Below are positions 23,715 to 31,425 of a stretch of 37,803 bases of DNA, one piece after another. A program made the position numbers and the translations under genes. Location: positions 1 to 37,803 of the forward strand of contig CAKQOG010000023.1 of the NCBI GenBank assembly GCA_934255485.1, in the 5' to 3' direction. How positions within the stretch are numbered: position 1 is the stretch's first letter; each line of letters begins with the position of its first letter. This DNA is from an uncultured Prevotellamassilia sp. GTDB lineage: Bacteria > Bacteroidota > Bacteroidia > Bacteroidales > Bacteroidaceae. The notes beneath the pieces were generated by a model. The model searched no databases. It worked only from the letters and a program-made list of their open reading frames with translations, and was not told the origin of the DNA.

Positions 23715-23773
23715 TCGAAAAACAAAAAAGCATTACATAAGCAGACATAAATATGTCCTTATGTAATGCTTTT
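23715..23773 (-). terminator. Intrinsic terminator of the rimP-nusA-infB unit
   Basis: AAAAGCATTACATAAG (23726-23741) pairs perfectly with CTTATGTAATGCTTTT (23758-23773), and an inner stem GACATA/TATGTC continues the fold. On the minus strand TTTTTTGTTTTTCG follows. It lies 42 bases past the infB stop. Confidence 0.9.
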
Positions 23774-23815
23774 GTTTAAGCATCGCGTTATGTTGAAATA
23801 CTTAAATAGTGTATG

Positions 23816-26734
23816 TTAAAGCTTTTGCTTTACTTCAATCTCTTGGAAGGTTTCTATCATATCGCCCTCTTTGATATCGTTGCAGTTGGTAAGTGAAATA
23901 CCACACTCAAAGTTGGTGCTAACTTCCTTAACATCGTCTTTAAAGCGTTTAAGTGCGTTGATTTCGCCCGTGTAAATTACGATACCATCGCGGATTAGGC
24001 GTGCCTTGTCGCTACGTTTAACCTTACCATCGATAACATAACATCCGGCTACGAAGCCCACCTTAGAGATGTGATAAACTTGGCGAACCTCGATGTTGGC
24101 TGTAACTTCTTCCTTAATAACAGGTTCAAGCATACCCTCCATAGCCACTTTAACGTCTTCGATAGCGTCGTAGATAACAGAGTATTGACGGATTTCAACG
24201 CCATCGCGCTCTGCCAACTTGCGTGCCTGTTGTGAAGGACGCACTTGGAAACCTACGATGATAGCCTCCGAAGCGGCTGCCAAGGTAACATCGTTTTCGC
24301 TGATTTGACCTACACCCTTGTAGATTACTTTTACAACGATGTTCTCAGTAGAAAGTTTGATAAATGAGTCTGCCAAAGCTTCTACTGAACCATCCACATC
24401 GGCCTTAACAATAATGTTGAGTTCATGATAAGAACCCATCTTAAGACGCTTACCAATCTTTTCAAGGGTGAGCACTTCGCGTGTGCGGAGGTCTTGCTCG
24501 CGTTGCAATTGTTCGCGCTTGTTAGCAATCTCGCGTGCCTCTTGTTCGGTTTCCATCACGTGGAATTGGTCACCAGCTTGAGGTGCACCATTAAAACCCA
24601 ATAGGGTGGCTGCCATTGATGGGCCAACGTTGTCGATGCGTTGACCGCGTTCGTTGAACAAAGCTTTAACACGGCCGTAATTAGTTCCGGCAAGCACGAT
24701 GTCGCCTTGGTGGAGTGTACCATTTGAAACAAGAATTGTAGCTACATAACCACGGCCCTTGTCGAGCGATGACTCGATAACCGTACCCGTAGCTTTGCGG
24801 TTAGGGTTGGCTTTGAGTTCAAGCATATCGGCTTCGAGCAACACTTTCTCCAATAGTTCTTTAACGCCAGTACCCTTTTTAGCACTGATGTCTTGGCTTT
24901 GGTATTTACCGCCCCATTCCTCTACAAGGAAGTTCATAGCTGCCAATCCTTCCTTAATCTTGTCGGGGTTGGCATGTGGCTTATCCACCTTGTTGATAGC
25001 AAATACGATAGGCACATTGGCAGCTGTAGCGTGACTGATGGCCTCTTTAGTTTGAGGCATGATGTCATCGTCGGCTGCAATGATGATGATAGCAATATCG
25101 GTTACCTGTGCACCACGAGCACGCATTGCTGTAAAGGCTTCGTGACCTGGAGTATCGAGGAATGTGATGCGTCGTCCGTTTTCGAGTGTAACGTTGTAGG
25201 CACCAATGTGCTGGGTTATACCGCCAGCTTCGCCCGCAATTACGTTAGACTTACGTATGTAGTCGAGCAATGAAGTTTTACCATGGTCTACGTGGCCCAT
25301 TACGGTAACGATAGGAGCACGTGGCTCAAGGTCTTCGGGGTTATCCTCCTCTTCGGCGATAGCCTCTTGCACGTCGGCAGCTACGTATTCGGTTTTATAT
25401 CCAAACTCATCGGCAACAAGGTCGATGGTTTCAGCATCCATACGTTGGTTGATACTAACCATGATACCGATGCTCATACATGTGGCAATAACCTTGGTTA
25501 CAGGCACGTCCATCATCTGAGCCAATTCGTTGGCAGTAACAAACTCTGTAAGTTTAAGTATCTTGCTTTCTGCCTTAGCTTCGCGACGTTCTTCTTCGGC
25601 GCGTGCTTGTTGTTGTTCGCGCTTTTCCTTACGGTATTTAGCACCCTTGCTACCCTTTTGCTTGCTGGTTAGGCGTGCCAATGTTTCCTTTACTTGCTTT
25701 GCAACGTCCTCGTCTGATACTTCGGCCTTTTGTTGCTCTTTGGCACGGCGATTGCGGTTTTTGTTGTTGCTTTTGCTTGCGTTAGGTTGGTTGGCTTTGT
25801 TAGCGTTATTGTTATTATTGTTGTTGTTATTACGCTTTTTGCCATTGTTGTTGCCCCCTTGTTTGGGTTGGTTTGCAGCGGCATTAATATCAACTCTTTC
25901 GCTACCGATGCGGTTGCGTTTTTTGCGTTGTCCGTTAGCTTGTGCGCCTTGGCTGTTGCTGTTGTTTTGAGCATTATTGCCTTGCTTGTTGCGTTCGCGG
26001 CGTCGCTCTTCTTTCGATTTCTTTTTAGGGCGTGTAGTTGGGTTGATGGCGCTAAGGTCAATGGTACCAAGCACTTTAGGACCAGTGATTTCGGTCTGAG
26101 TTTTTAGTTTGAATACACCATCTTCTTCTTCGCCAATAGCTTTGGCACGTTCTTCGACAGTTGGGCGTGTAGGTTTGTTGTTTCCGTTTGAGTCTTGGTT
26201 CATAGGCTGAGGAGTGGAAGTGTTGGCTTTAGCATTTGCTTTGTTTGCTTCCGTATCCTCATTTTTAGAACTAAGGGCGGATGTTGCGGCAGTATTTGCA
26301 TTAGCCTGAGGCTTATTTATGCTTTTAGCCGGAGCTTTATTGGCTTCGGCTTTTGGTTTAGAGTCGTTTTTAGGTTTAGCGTTGTCTTTTTTGTTTTGTT
26401 TTCTGCCATTGTTATTGTCGTCAAGGTCTATGTGTCCTACAATGTGTGGACCCTTAACCTCAGGTACAGTGGTTCCAATTGTCTGAGGTTCGGCCTTGCG
26501 TGTTTTGTTAGCAGTACGCTTTTGTTCTTGGCGGTTTTGCATACGTTCTTCGGCCTTGTCGCGTAGGTTTTTGTCAGCGCTAAAGGCTTTTTTCAGAAGG
26601 TCGTATTGTTTTTCGTCGAGCTTTTGGTTAGGGTCGTTGCTTGCTACAGGCACACCTTTCTCGTTGAGAAGGTCTACGATTGATTGAAGTCCGACACCAA
26701 ATTCTTTAATTGCTTTATTTAATCTGATACTCAT
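23816..26734 (-). CDS. infB: Translation initiation factor IF-2
   Basis: This 972-residue GTPase places initiator fMet-tRNA on the 30S subunit and promotes subunit joining. The N-terminal IF2 domain starts MSIRLNKAIKEFGVGLQSIVDLL. Residues about 80-370 are a long, low-complexity region rich in Asn, Lys, Gln and Ala, including a run of nine Asn. The second IF2_N domain (LTEFVTANELAQMM) precedes the G domain: G1 GHVDHGKTS at about 479, G2 GGITQHIGAY, G3 DTPGHEAF, G4 NKVDKP, G5 SAKKGTG. Domains II-IV follow, ending CGISLTNCNDIKEGDMIETF. Bacteroidetes IF-2 proteins are usually this long. It is the last gene of the rimP-nusA-infB cluster, 203 bases after nusA. Confidence 0.97.
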   Translation of the reverse strand: MSIRLNKAIKEFGVGLQSIVDLLNEKGVPVASNDPNQKLDEKQYDLLKKAFSADKNLRDKAEERMQNRQEQKRTANKTRKAEPQTIGTTVPEVKGPHIVGHIDLDDNNNGRKQNKKDNAKPKNDSKPKAEANKAPAKSINKPQANANTAATSALSSKNEDTEANKANAKANTSTPQPMNQDSNGNNKPTRPTVEERAKAIGEEEDGVFKLKTQTEITGPKVLGTIDLSAINPTTRPKKKSKEERRRERNKQGNNAQNNSNSQGAQANGQRKKRNRIGSERVDINAAANQPKQGGNNNGKKRNNNNNNNNNANKANQPNASKSNNKNRNRRAKEQQKAEVSDEDVAKQVKETLARLTSKQKGSKGAKYRKEKREQQQARAEEERREAKAESKILKLTEFVTANELAQMMDVPVTKVIATCMSIGIMVSINQRMDAETIDLVADEFGYKTEYVAADVQEAIAEEEDNPEDLEPRAPIVTVMGHVDHGKTSLLDYIRKSNVIAGEAGGITQHIGAYNVTLENGRRITFLDTPGHEAFTAMRARGAQVTDIAIIIIAADDDIMPQTKEAISHATAANVPIVFAINKVDKPHANPDKIKEGLAAMNFLVEEWGGKYQSQDISAKKGTGVKELLEKVLLEADMLELKANPNRKATGTVIESSLDKGRGYVATILVSNGTLHQGDIVLAGTNYGRVKALFNERGQRIDNVGPSMAATLLGFNGAPQAGDQFHVMETEQEAREIANKREQLQREQDLRTREVLTLEKIGKRLKMGSYHELNIIVKADVDGSVEALADSFIKLSTENIVVKVIYKGVGQISENDVTLAAASEAIIVGFQVRPSQQARKLAERDGVEIRQYSVIYDAIEDVKVAMEGMLEPVIKEEVTANIEVRQVYHISKVGFVAGCYVIDGKVKRSDKARLIRDGIVIYTGEINALKRFKDDVKEVSTNFECGISLTNCNDIKEGDMIETFQEIEVKQKL

Positions 26735-26864
26735 GCAAGTTTATTTTTACTAATGCTTTCAAACATCATGTTTCATCAACGCTATATGGGTCGATATAGG
26801 TAGCTAATGACGTGATGTTTTTTTGTGGAATTGATTAACACTTATCCTTTCATGAGAAATTGCT

Positions 26865-26914
26865 TTTGATATGCACCCTTTTGCATTGTATTGCAGCAAT
26901 GTATGCATATCAAA
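26865..26914. promoter_or_regulatory. Large hairpin between nusA and infB
   Basis: TTTGATATGCA (26865-26875) pairs perfectly with TGCATATCAAA (26904-26914); an inner CATTG/CAATG pair (26884-26888, 26897-26901) continues it. No T tract follows on the minus strand, so a processing or stability element in the polycistronic mRNA is more likely than a terminator. A weaker pair AACATCA/TGATGTT flanks 26764-26820. Confidence 0.5.
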
Positions 26915-26937
26915 GTCAATTTATCACATCAAATGCA

Positions 26938-28308
26938 TTAGCTTTCTTTGTCTGCTGAAGGTTCGGCAGACTCGTTTGTAGAAGATGAGTCTTGGCTTGT
27001 CTCGTTGTCGGTAGCCGGAGCATCATTCTTTTTGGCAGCGTTTTTTTCTTCGTCATCAAACTCTGCACGTAGTATGCGCAACACATCGTCTACAGTGTCT
27101 TCTTCGAGGTCTGCTTTCTCAATGAGCATTTCGCGTGGTGCGTTGAGCACATCTTTAGCTGTTTCGAGGCCAATAGATTTAATGGCGTCGATAACCCATT
27201 GATCTATTTCGTCAGAGAACTCGTCGAGGTAGATGTCTTCGGTTGCTTCTTCGCCTTCAATCTCGCGGAACACATCGATGGTGTATTCGGTGAGCATTGA
27301 TGCGAGCTTGATGTTCATACCGCCCTTACCGATAGCAAGGCTCACTTCTTCGGGGCGTAGGTATACCTCGGCTTTCTTTTCATCCTCGTGCAACACGATG
27401 TTTGAAACTTGTGCAGGGTTCAGTGCGCGTTGGATAAAGAGTGAAGTGTTAGTGGTATAGTTTATTACGTCGATGTTTTCGTTATGAAGTTCACGTACCA
27501 CACCATGAATACGGCTACCCTTAACGCCCACGCAAGCACCTACGGGGTCGATGCGGTCGTCGTAGCTTTCAACAGCTATTTTGGCTCTTTCACCAGGGAT
27601 GCGTGCTATGCGGCAAAGCTTAATTACACCTTCGTTGATTTCGGGAATTTCGTTTTCGAGCAAGCGTTGCAAGAACACGGGCGATGTGCGCGAAAGGAAA
27701 ATCTTAGGATTACCATTGCTATTGTCCACACGGTCGATAACGGCAGTTACAGCGTCGCCTTTATGGAAGAAGTCGCGAGGTATTTGTTGTGATTTAGGGA
27801 GATATAGTTCGTTTTTCTCCTCGTCCATTAAGAGTGTTTCGCTCTTCCATGTTTGGTAAACTTCGGCGGTGATAAGTTCGCCTACGCGGTCTTTATATTT
27901 ATTGTAGAGCGCATCGTGTTCGAGTTCGAGAATTTTGCTTGCAAGTGTTTGACGCAAGGTCAGAATGGCGCGGCGTCCGAAATCAGCAAAGTGAATTTCC
28001 TCAGACACATCTTCGCCCACCTCGTAGGTAGCATCGATTTTTTGTGCTTCAGAGAGTGAAATCTGTTTGTTGGTATCTTCAACTTCGTTGTCGTTTACCA
28101 CTACGCGGTTACGATAAATTTCGCAATCACCTTTGTCGGGATTGACGATTACGTCAAAGTTTTCGTCAGAACCGAAAATTTTGGCAATTACGCTGCGAAA
28201 GCTCTCTTCGAGAACTCCCACCATGGTAGTAATATCGATATTTTTGTTTTGCTTAAATTCTGCAAACGTGTCGATAAGGCTTACGGTGTCTTGTTTCTTC
28301 TTGGCCAT
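26938..28308 (-). CDS. nusA: Transcription termination/antitermination factor NusA
   Basis: NusA binds RNA polymerase and nascent RNA and modulates pausing and termination. I choose the start at 28308 (MAKKKQDTVSLIDTFAEF, 456 residues), because the longer frame from 28356 adds 16 atypical residues and overlaps rimP by 14 bases; the shorter form leaves 34 bases after rimP. The order is: N-terminal polymerase-binding domain (1-130, with EESFRSVIAKIFG), S1 domain (about 132-205, GDAVTAVIDRV), KH1 (about 235-290, RIPGERAKIAVES, GACVGVKGSRI), KH2 (about 300-350, LAIGKGGMNIKLA), a helix-hairpin-helix-like segment (about 360-420) and an acidic Ser/Asp/Glu tail from about 422. It lies between rimP and infB, the arrangement found in most bacteria. 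Confidence 0.95.
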   Translation of the reverse strand: MAKKKQDTVSLIDTFAEFKQNKNIDITTMVGVLEESFRSVIAKIFGSDENFDVIVNPDKGDCEIYRNRVVVNDNEVEDTNKQISLSEAQKIDATYEVGEDVSEEIHFADFGRRAILTLRQTLASKILELEHDALYNKYKDRVGELITAEVYQTWKSETLLMDEEKNELYLPKSQQIPRDFFHKGDAVTAVIDRVDNSNGNPKIFLSRTSPVFLQRLLENEIPEINEGVIKLCRIARIPGERAKIAVESYDDRIDPVGACVGVKGSRIHGVVRELHNENIDVINYTTNTSLFIQRALNPAQVSNIVLHEDEKKAEVYLRPEEVSLAIGKGGMNIKLASMLTEYTIDVFREIEGEEATEDIYLDEFSDEIDQWVIDAIKSIGLETAKDVLNAPREMLIEKADLEEDTVDDVLRILRAEFDDEEKNAAKKNDAPATDNETSQDSSSTNESAEPSADKES

Positions 28309-28342
28309 GTGTGTATAGGTAGAGTCTTTTTGTTCTAATTCT

Positions 28343-28810
28343 TTATTTAAAGTCAATGATATACTTGGTAGATTTCACATCGCCGAATGTAAAGGGAATG
28401 TCGCGGCTCACGAGTTTGGGGCGTTTGGCTCCTTCTTCGCGCACTTTCTCTTCGATGGTGAGTGTAAATCCATCGGGCGTAACATTATCAAGCACGCCTT
28501 CAAGTTTTTTGCCTTCGGTGGTGATAACCTCCACTCGTTCGCCTTGGTGAATTTCGTATTGGCGCAACACCTTAAAAGGTTGTCCTATACCAGCGCTTCC
28601 CACCTCGAGTTCAAAGTCCTCTTGTTCGCGGTCTAAGTGGCTCTCGATGTAGCGGCTGAGTTCTACACAATCTTCAATCCACACGCCCTCTTCGTGGTCT
28701 ATTTCCACCACGATGCGGTCGTCAGAGCTAATGGTAAGGTCGGTTAGAAAATAGTCTTTGCCTTCTAACCATTCGTCCACCAAATTCTTTACAAAGTTCT
28801 TGTCTATCAT
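28343..28810 (-). CDS. rimP: Ribosome maturation factor RimP
   Basis: This 155-residue protein is needed for 30S subunit maturation. The N-terminal alpha/beta domain (about 1-85) includes VEIDHEEGVWIEDCVELSRYIESHL and the characteristic FELEVGSAGIGQPF, which corresponds to the LEVSSPGxxRPL motif of other RimPs. The C-terminal SH3-like domain (about 90-155) begins GERVEVITTEGKKLEGVLDNV. Length is normal. It is the first gene of rimP-nusA-infB, reads from the promoter at 28877-28909, and has a terminator-like hairpin in its leader. Confidence 0.93.
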   Translation of the reverse strand: MIDKNFVKNLVDEWLEGKDYFLTDLTISSDDRIVVEIDHEEGVWIEDCVELSRYIESHLDREQEDFELEVGSAGIGQPFKVLRQYEIHQGERVEVITTEGKKLEGVLDNVTPDGFTLTIEEKVREEGAKRPKLVSRDIPFTFGDVKSTKYIIDFK

Positions 28811-28828
28811 TTAATATTGTTGAGTGGT

Positions 28829-28864
28829 AAAAATAAGTGAGGAACTTTTTGAAAGCCCCTCACT
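28829..28864 (-). promoter_or_regulatory. Terminator-like hairpin in the rimP leader (candidate attenuator)
   Basis: On the minus strand AGTGAGGGGCTTT, loop CAA, AAAGTTCCTCACT form a 13-bp stem including two G-U pairs (28836-28864), followed by TATTTTT. It begins only about 7 bases after the predicted start site and ends 18 bases before the rimP start codon, so it lies inside the transcript and could stop it early. No other gene ends here on this strand. Confidence 0.6.
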
Positions 28865-28876
28865 CAATCTTGTTTG

Positions 28877-28909
28877 CAAAGATACAAATAATTATTTGCT
28901 TTTTCCAAA
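28877..28909 (-). promoter_or_regulatory. Bacteroidetes-type promoter of rimP-nusA-infB
   Basis: Minus-strand TTTG (28906-28909) and TATCTTTG (28877-28884, fits TAnnTTTG) are 21 bases apart. The predicted start near 28871 gives a leader of about 60 bases. Confidence 0.7.
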
Positions 28910-29208
28910 TATTTTTATAATTGTTTTTATTGTAAGGGATATGTTGTAACATTTTGTTAATATATAGGCTTTTGTATAGTATGAAAATGCCCGTTAATCA
29001 AAAAAAAGTGGGTAAAAAGTGGCATGGCATAGGTTTAATTCATAAATTCGCTATCAAACCCATAAGTAGTGTTGCAAATGTGTGATAAATAGGCGTATAC
29101 CCCTCATCTCTATCAATCTTTATCGCCTGTTTTGAAACGCGTTGGCAAGCCTTGCTTTGTATGGTATAAAGCACCTTATTTACTTACTTTAAAAAACATT
29201 GTAGCCTT

Positions 29209-29805
29209 ATGAAACATTTACTTCCTAAATTGCCATACGCGCTCAATGCACTTGAGCCTCGTATGAGCGAGCAAACACTTAACTTTCACTTCAACAAGCA
29301 CTTGCAAACTTATCTCGACAATGTTAATCATTTGGTAGAAGATACACCTTATGCCGATTTTAGGCTTAAAGACATCATAGTACATGCAACGGGGGCATTG
29401 TTCAACAATGCAGCGCAGGCTTACAACCACATACTATTCTTTAAGCAACTCGCCCCTGTACCTGTGCCCATGAGCACTACGCTCACGCAGCATTTGGTGG
29501 CTAACTTTGGCAGTGTTGAGGCTTTTAAAGACGAGTTTATAAAAGCAGCCATTGGCCTTTTTGGTTCGGGCTGGGTATGGTTGGCTCAAGATGCCGACCA
29601 CGTGTTAAAGATTGTGGCATGCCCCAATGCTGGCAACCCTATTACGCAAGGTATGCGCCCGCTTATGTGTATTGATGTGTGGGAACATGCTTATTATCTT
29701 GACTATCAAAATCGCCGGGCTGAGTATGTAAACAACTTTTGGTATCTCATCGACTGGAAGCGCATTGAAAGCCGCATCGAAAACGATGGCTTGCTCTTTT
29801 ATTAA
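29209..29805 (+). CDS. Superoxide dismutase, Fe/Mn family
   Basis: This 198-residue cytoplasmic enzyme converts superoxide to hydrogen peroxide and oxygen. Metal ligands are His27 (in FHFNKHLQTY), His74 (NNAAQAYNH), Asp156 and His160 (DVWEHAYY). The gateway residues His31 and Tyr35 are present. Gln70 in NNAAQ is the iron-type position. FGSGWVWLA and NAGNP resemble Porphyromonas gingivalis SOD, which is cambialistic (works with Fe or Mn), so metal use cannot be decided from sequence. There is no signal peptide. It is a single gene with a strong terminator after it and a divergent rimP cluster before it. Confidence 0.95.
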   Translation: MKHLLPKLPYALNALEPRMSEQTLNFHFNKHLQTYLDNVNHLVEDTPYADFRLKDIIVHATGALFNNAAQAYNHILFFKQLAPVPVPMSTTLTQHLVANFGSVEAFKDEFIKAAIGLFGSGWVWLAQDADHVLKIVACPNAGNPITQGMRPLMCIDVWEHAYYLDYQNRRAEYVNNFWYLIDWKRIESRIENDGLLFY

Positions 29806-29845
29806 GAGCACTCAGCAAACAACATAATACCCATTATTCGTGGGC

Positions 29846-29890
29846 AAACGGCAGCGTGTATGCAAGGCATAAAACGCTGCCGTTTTTTTT
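29846..29890 (+). terminator. Intrinsic terminator of the superoxide dismutase gene
   Basis: AAACGGCAGCGT (29846-29857) and ACGCTGCCGTTT (29874-29885) form a perfect GC-rich 12-bp stem that ends in a run of eight T (29883-29890). Confidence 0.9.
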
Positions 29891-30071
29891 GTTGCAATCG
29901 TAATTTTGGATAATGCCTAAAGCATACTTGCCAGTTGCCTTATGCGCAGCGTAAAAACCGACAAATAGAACAATATTTTTTGGACGGATTTTGTTGTAAA
30001 ATAGAAAAGAAATGTGGACTTTAGGGGCTAAAATCCTACTGTTTCGCCCCTATTTTGCGATGATAAATCAC

Positions 30072-30156
30072 AAGGATGCGTATCCTTACATCACAAGCAT
30101 ACGTATCCTTAGCACACAAGGATATGTGTCCTTATGCCCTAAGGATACGTATGCTT
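30072..30156. repeat. Four palindromic sites in exact 23-base phase
   Basis: Sites at 30072-30087, 30095-30110, 30118-30133 and 30141-30156 match the palindrome AAGGATACGTATCCTT with 1, 1, 2 and 1 substitutions. Each start is exactly 23 bases after the last, leaving 7-base spacers (ACATCAC, AGCACAC, ATGCCCT). The perfect form occurs twice at 3490-3572. Regular phasing suggests cooperative protein binding or tandem growth of a repeat. The array ends 375 bases before hisG. Confidence 0.9.
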
Positions 30157-30531
30157 AGAGTGAAACAACACGCTTTTAAGGCTGTTTGCAAGCAAATAAA
30201 ATTATATGAATAATCATTTCTTGTTGATAATCAAGCGCTTATGCTATTTGCTCAAAACTTCGTTGTTTTTTACCAGAAGCATCGGTGGTTAAAAACAATC
30301 AATTCTCAGAGTGTAGAAAATAAGCAATATAGGAAAAATAGAACAATCTTTCGGATGATTGCTCAAGAAGAACGCTTTTATATTGCATATATGCAGTTAT
30401 TTGTTTAGGATAGAATGAAAAACAGCTTAATATATGAATAAATATTTAAAAATAGTGTAATAAAATGCATATATCTTGCTCACTTCATAATAAATGCCGA
30501 ATATTGCAACGAAATTTAAAAACGAAAGATT

Positions 30532-31383
30532 ATGCTGAGAATAGCAGTACAAGCTAAGGGGCGATTAAACGAAGACACTATGAGCTTGCTCAAAGATGCA
30601 GGCATAGATGTGGCGCAAAGCAAGCGCAAACTTGTAGCACGTGCCAAGGGATTTCCGATAGAGGTGCTTTACCTACGTGACGACGACATACCGCAAGCCG
30701 TTCACATGGGAGTGGCCGATGTTGGCATCGTTGGTCTTAACGAGGTAGCAGAACGCGAAATGAAGATAGACGAGGTGATGCGCCTTGGTTTCGGTGCTTG
30801 TCGCATATCGTTGGCAGTACCACGCGAGGTTGAGTATACAGGCGTAGAATGGTTTGATGGTCGCACAATAGCCACCTCTTACCCCCATGTGCTCAAGCAA
30901 TTTTTTGATGAAAAGGGCATAAAGGCCGACATTCACGAAATAGCAGGCTCGGTAGAGATAGCTCCTGCTGTGGGCATGGCCGATGCCATTTTCGACATCG
31001 TATCATCGGGCGGCACGTTGGTTCAGAATGGCTTGCGCGAGGTAGAAGAGGTGTTTTACAGCGAGGCTGCACTCATTGCTCATCAAGGTTTATCAGCCGA
31101 CAAACTGGCAGATATCGAGAAACTCAAGTTTCGCTTCTCCTCTATTGTTAATAGTCGAGGCTACAAATATGTACTCATGAATGTACCCACAAAATTTGTA
31201 GACCAAGCCGTGAAGATATTGCCCGGTATGCGCTCGCCCACCATCTTGCCATTGGCTGCAGAGGGGTGGTGTTCGCTTCATGCCGTAATCTCTGAAGGCG
31301 AGTTGTGGGAAAAAGTGGAACAACTCAAAGCCATTGGTGCCGAAGGCATTCTTGTGCTCGACCTCGAGAATATTATTCCCTAA
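30532..31383 (+). CDS. hisG: ATP phosphoribosyltransferase, long form
   Basis: The first enzyme of histidine synthesis joins PRPP and ATP to give phosphoribosyl-ATP. At 283 residues it is the long form, which carries its own C-terminal ACT-like regulatory domain (about 210-283, from KYVLMNVPTKFVDQA to EGILVLDL) and is normally feedback-inhibited by histidine without HisZ. The catalytic part starts MLRIAVQAKGRLNEDT and contains the PRPP loop DIVSSGGTLVQNGL (about 158-171), where most enzymes have D-I-V-S/E-T-G. It is the first gene of the his operon; hisD starts 42 bases after its stop. Confidence 0.95.
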   Translation: MLRIAVQAKGRLNEDTMSLLKDAGIDVAQSKRKLVARAKGFPIEVLYLRDDDIPQAVHMGVADVGIVGLNEVAEREMKIDEVMRLGFGACRISLAVPREVEYTGVEWFDGRTIATSYPHVLKQFFDEKGIKADIHEIAGSVEIAPAVGMADAIFDIVSSGGTLVQNGLREVEEVFYSEAALIAHQGLSADKLADIEKLKFRFSSIVNSRGYKYVLMNVPTKFVDQAVKILPGMRSPTILPLAAEGWCSLHAVISEGELWEKVEQLKAIGAEGILVLDLENIIP

Positions 31384-31425
31384 CATCTACCATCAATCAT
31401 ACATATAATAACAAACCTAAGCCGA

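Larger units (their letters stand above)
28811..29208. other. Divergent intergenic region between rimP and superoxide dismutase
   Basis: This 398-base gap has no gene. The left part holds the rimP promoter and leader hairpin. The right part (28910-29208) is AT-rich; no convincing -33/-7 pair for the superoxide dismutase gene was found (TAGGTTTA near 29031 is a one-mismatch -7 candidate without a -33 box). Confidence 0.75.
29806..30531. other. Intergenic region between superoxide dismutase and the his operon
   Basis: This 726-base gap has no gene. It holds the dismutase terminator, a small stem AGGGGC/GCCCCT (30023-30028, 30046-30051), the phased palindrome array, and about 375 AT-rich bases before hisG in which no standard promoter pair, leader peptide with His codons, or known riboswitch was recognised. 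Confidence 0.75.

Noticed and set aside
25530..25970. 146-residue plus-strand frame inside infB
   Set aside because: It is the antisense of the low-complexity IF-2 N-terminal region; its Leu-rich runs are just the complement of Asn/Lys codons.
30072..30156. CRISPR-like regular repeats
   Set aside because: Repeats are 16 bases and spacers only 7; no cas genes are present. The unit is a palindromic site array, not a CRISPR array.
30157..30531. His leader peptide or T-box controlling the his operon
   Set aside because: No run of His codons after a start and no T-box-like conserved sequence was found; HisG is the long, self-regulated form.
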